From assembly GCF_013408095.1 (NCBI RefSeq), contig NZ_JACBZF010000002.1, positions 434,001-498,000 on the forward strand: a DNA stretch of 64,000 bases, in the 5' to 3' direction. This stretch comes from Novosphingobium marinum. GTDB lineage: Bacteria > Pseudomonadota > Alphaproteobacteria > Sphingomonadales > Sphingomonadaceae. Position numbers and translations under genes: made by a program. Under the pieces are notes generated by a model. That model made no database searches. It saw only the letters and a program-made list of their open reading frames with translations, and was not told the origin of the DNA. Of this stretch, positions 61,675 through 64,000 are shown piece by piece (the stretch's first letter is position 1; each line of letters begins with the position of its first letter).

Positions 61675-62658
61675 ATGACTATCGAGCTTCCCGCAGACGT
61701 TTCCGGAAGGCTTCCCGACGATGTGACGGGGAGGCTGCAATCCGCGCGTCTGTCCGAGGGTACCGCCACGCTCGTGCTCGATGTGTCGGGTCTCGAAGGG
61801 CTCGCCCGGGACAAGCTCGAGGTTGCCGCCAGGGATGCCTTGCGCGGCGCGCCGGGTGTTCGGGAAGTACGCGTGGCGATGACCGCCGACCGCGTGACGC
61901 GCAAGCTTGTCGCCGTGGCATCGGGGAAGGGCGGCGTCGGCAAATCGACGGTCGCGACGAACCTTGCCGTGGCGCTGTCCCGGGCGGGGAGCCGTGTCGG
62001 CCTCGTCGATGCGGACATCTACGGTCCCTCGCAGCCGCGCCTGCTCGGCAACGAGGGACAGAAGCCCGAAGCGCGCGACAAGCAACTCGTTCCCGTTCCG
62101 AGCGAATGGGGCATCCCGCTCCTGTCGATGGGGCACCTCGTCGATCCGGGCCAGGCGATCGCCTGGCGCGGGCCGATGGCGGGAAGCGCGCTTGCCCAGC
62201 TTGTCGATGCCGAATGGGGCGATGCCGAACTGCTCGTCGTCGACATGCCGCCCGGGACCGGCGACGTGCAGCTGACCATGATGCAGCGCTTCAAGCCCGC
62301 GGGCGCGGTCATCGTGTCGACGCCGCAGGACCTTGCCCTGATGGATGCGGCACGCGCGGTCAGCCTGTTCGACCAGGGGGGAATCCCGATTGTCGGCCTC
62401 GTCGAGAACATGGCCGGGTACGTCTGTCCGCATTGCGGCAACGTCAGCGATCCGTTCGGGTCCGGCGGTGCCGAGGCGGCGGCGCGCGAAATGGGAATGC
62501 CGTTCCTCGGGCGCATCCCGCTCGACACGACCATCCGGCAGGAAAGCGACGCGGGCCGGCCCGTGGCGGCGGGCGAGGGCCCGCAAGCGCAGGCGTTCGC
62601 CCGTATCGCAGGGCGTATCGCCGGGTGGCTCGAAGGCTCCGGCGAAGCGAAGACCTGA
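61675..62658 (+). CDS. mrp: iron-sulphur cluster carrier Mrp/ApbC
   Basis: This 327-residue P-loop NTPase delivers iron-sulphur clusters. A short MIP18-like N-terminal domain (about 1-75) is followed by the deviant Walker A GKGGVGKSTVATNLAVAL (about 84-101), DADIYGPSQPRLLG, MPPGTGDVQLTMMQ and the cluster-binding CxxC in MAGYVCPHCGN. The stop shares one base with the molybdenum hydroxylase gene, which itself depends on 2Fe-2S partners. Confidence 0.95.
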   Translation: MTIELPADVSGRLPDDVTGRLQSARLSEGTATLVLDVSGLEGLARDKLEVAARDALRGAPGVREVRVAMTADRVTRKLVAVASGKGGVGKSTVATNLAVALSRAGSRVGLVDADIYGPSQPRLLGNEGQKPEARDKQLVPVPSEWGIPLLSMGHLVDPGQAIAWRGPMAGSALAQLVDAEWGDAELLVVDMPPGTGDVQLTMMQRFKPAGAVIVSTPQDLALMDAARAVSLFDQGGIPIVGLVENMAGYVCPHCGNVSDPFGSGGAEAAAREMGMPFLGRIPLDTTIRQESDAGRPVAAGEGPQAQAFARIAGRIAGWLEGSGEAKT

Positions 62659-64000
62659 TGCACGTTTCGCGGCGGGGCCTGCTGATCGGAGGGGCTGCGG
62701 CGGGCGGCCTCGCCGTCGCGTGGCTGCTTCGACCGCGCGACTGGCCGCTGCCGCTCGACCCCGGTCGCAACGAACTTGCATTCGGTGCCTGGCTCAAGGT
62801 GGCGATCGACGGCGTTGTGACCGTCGCTGTCCCCCAGCTGGAGATGGGGCAGGGCATCACGACGCTGATCCCGCAGGTCGTCGCGCACGAAATGGGGGCC
62901 GACTGGCGACAGATCGCCGTCGAGCCCGCCCCGGTCAGCGCGCATTACGCCAACACCGAACTTGCAGCCCGGTGGTCAGAGATGTGGATGCCCTTCCTGC
63001 CTTCGCTGGCGGGAGAAGCGGACGACGTCCTCACGCGTCGCTGGGCCGAGGGTGCGCGCTTCATGGCGACGGCGGACGGTACGTCGCTGGCCGCCTTCGA
63101 GCAGCCGGCGCGCGAAGCCGCCGCCGGAGCGCGGGCCATGCTGGCAATGGCGGCGGCGGAGCGCTGGGACGTGCCCTGGGAGGAATGCCGCGCCGAGAAC
63201 GGGTTCATCGTCCATGAGAACCAGCGGCTGTCCTTCGGCGCGCTTGCCCCCGGGGCGGCGAGTTTCGACCCCCCCGATCCCGCGCCGCTGCTCCCTGTCG
63301 CTCCGGGCGAGGGAGCGGAAGAACCGGCGGAGGGCGCGCCGCTGCGGTTTCCCAGGGTGGACCTTCCCTCGAAAGTGGACGGAAGCTTCCAGTTTGCAGG
63401 CGATGTCCGGCTGCCCGGCATGGTCTATGCAGCGATCCGGCACGGACCGGCGGGCCGCGCGCGCCTTGCCGGGTTCGAAGCGTCAAGGGCCGCCGGCACG
63501 CGAGGCCTGCTGAAGCTGGTGAAGGGTACCGACTGGCTAGCGGCGGTCGCAACCTCGTGGTGGGCGGCGGATCAGGCGCTAGCCCGGATCGCGCCGGAAT
63601 TCACGGTTTCGAACGCCGCCGACAGCGCAGAGATCGAAGAGGCGCTGGAAAAGGCGCTGCGCTTCGGCCCGGCGGAATGGTCGCACGAACGGGGCGATCC
63701 CGGTGCCGTGCTTGCGGACGAGTTCGACGTGGCCGAGCGTTACTTCGCGGCGCCCGCACTGCATGCGACGCTCGAGACGGCCAGCGCGGCTGCGCGCTTC
63801 GAGGACGGCCGGCTCGAACTCTGGATCGCAACCCAGGCCCCTGAACGCGCCCGCGCCGCCGCGGCCGGCGCGCTGGGGATCGGAGTGCGCGACGTGGTGC
63901 TCTATCCCATGCCCGCGGGTGGAAGTTACGACCGGCGGCTGGAGCACGACCATGCCATCGAGGTCGCGCTGATCGCGCGCGAAGCAGGCCGGCCCGTTCA
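62658..64000 (+). CDS. xanthine dehydrogenase-family molybdopterin-binding subunit, cut by window end
   Basis: At least 447 residues are encoded before the window ends. The protein begins MHVSRRGLLIGGAAAGGLAV, a Tat signal with twin arginine, so it is probably exported folded with its cofactor. The molybdopterin domain starts with VAVPQLEMGQGITTLIPQVV (about 55-74). It contains KVDGSFQFAGDVRLPGMVYA, and near the end VLYPMPAGGSYDRRLEHDHA as in isoquinoline 1-oxidoreductase beta subunits. Such enzymes hydroxylate aldehydes or N-heterocycles. The 2Fe-2S subunit gene would be expected nearby but is not in view. The start overlaps the mrp stop by one base. Confidence 0.85.
   Translation, partial: MHVSRRGLLIGGAAAGGLAVAWLLRPRDWPLPLDPGRNELAFGAWLKVAIDGVVTVAVPQLEMGQGITTLIPQVVAHEMGADWRQIAVEPAPVSAHYANTELAARWSEMWMPFLPSLAGEADDVLTRRWAEGARFMATADGTSLAAFEQPAREAAAGARAMLAMAAAERWDVPWEECRAENGFIVHENQRLSFGALAPGAASFDPPDPAPLLPVAPGEGAEEPAEGAPLRFPRVDLPSKVDGSFQFAGDVRLPGMVYAAIRHGPAGRARLAGFEASRAAGTRGLLKLVKGTDWLAAVATSWWAADQALARIAPEFTVSNAADSAEIEEALEKALRFGPAEWSHERGDPGAVLADEFDVAERYFAAPALHATLETASAAARFEDGRLELWIATQAPERARAAAAGALGIGVRDVVLYPMPAGGSYDRRLEHDHAIEVALIAREAGRPV

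Noticed and set aside
1..64000. CRISPR arrays, prophage structural genes, rRNA genes
   Set aside because: No spaced identical repeats, phage capsid/tail/terminase genes or rRNA sequences were seen in the window.

Overview
The window is chromosomal DNA of a high-GC alphaproteobacterium. It is most like the Sphingomonadales, probably family Erythrobacteraceae. The grounds are gene content and order: rpmH-rnpA-yidD-yidC-engB, secB opposite a TimA/MltA/Smr row, ubiE-ubiB-...-coaBC-dut, hflK-hflC-degP, and a TonB-dependent siderophore receptor. Many genes start with TTG, GTG or even CTG, and stop/start overlaps of the ATGA, GTGA, TTGA and CTGA type are common. The genus call is inference from these patterns, not from a database search.

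Layout. Positions 1-3430 are accessory DNA: a winged-helix-like protein, an odd tRNA-Ser(GGA), an IS1595-family transposase divergent from a DUF6471 protein, and an AT-richer membrane-protein gene. This block ends inside a comM/yifB gene that has lost its 3' half. From 4.3 to 39.2 kb the DNA is mostly ordinary core genome. It holds the ribosome/RNase P/membrane-insertase cluster, glycine-betaine synthesis by two methyltransferases, lysine/DAP genes (dapE, dapB), base-excision repair (nth, mutM), a sirtuin, a MoeB/ThiF enzyme, dnaA, rpsT, ubiquinone genes, coaBC, dut, trpS, murJ, secB, mltA, ahpCF, aroC and an unusual peptidoglycan-binding metallopeptidase.

Positions about 39.3-43.2 kb are a second accessory block. 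It contains an AT-richer, tightly overlapping three-gene cassette of unknown function (40065-42050), small membrane proteins and one apparently frameshifted gene. A PadR-type repressor with a membrane partner follows. From 44.2 kb to the end the DNA is core-like again: an ArsC-like protein, ubiG, lysC, a TonB receptor, a nitronate monooxygenase-like flavoprotein, purU, a dienelactone hydrolase-like protein, an SPFH/NfeD pair, msrB, PBP1A, degP, hflC/hflK, mrp, and the start of a molybdenum hydroxylase large subunit that runs off the end.

The core genes share a theme of envelope building and quality control: YidC/YidD, SecB, TimA, MurJ, MltA, PBP1A, HflKC, DegP, SPFH/NfeD. The best candidates for something undescribed are the 40065-42050 cassette, the transposase/DUF6471 pair with its phased repeats, and three oddities in known genes: a long acidic insert in coaBC, a CTG-started rnpA, and an in-frame amber codon in a small secreted protein gene.
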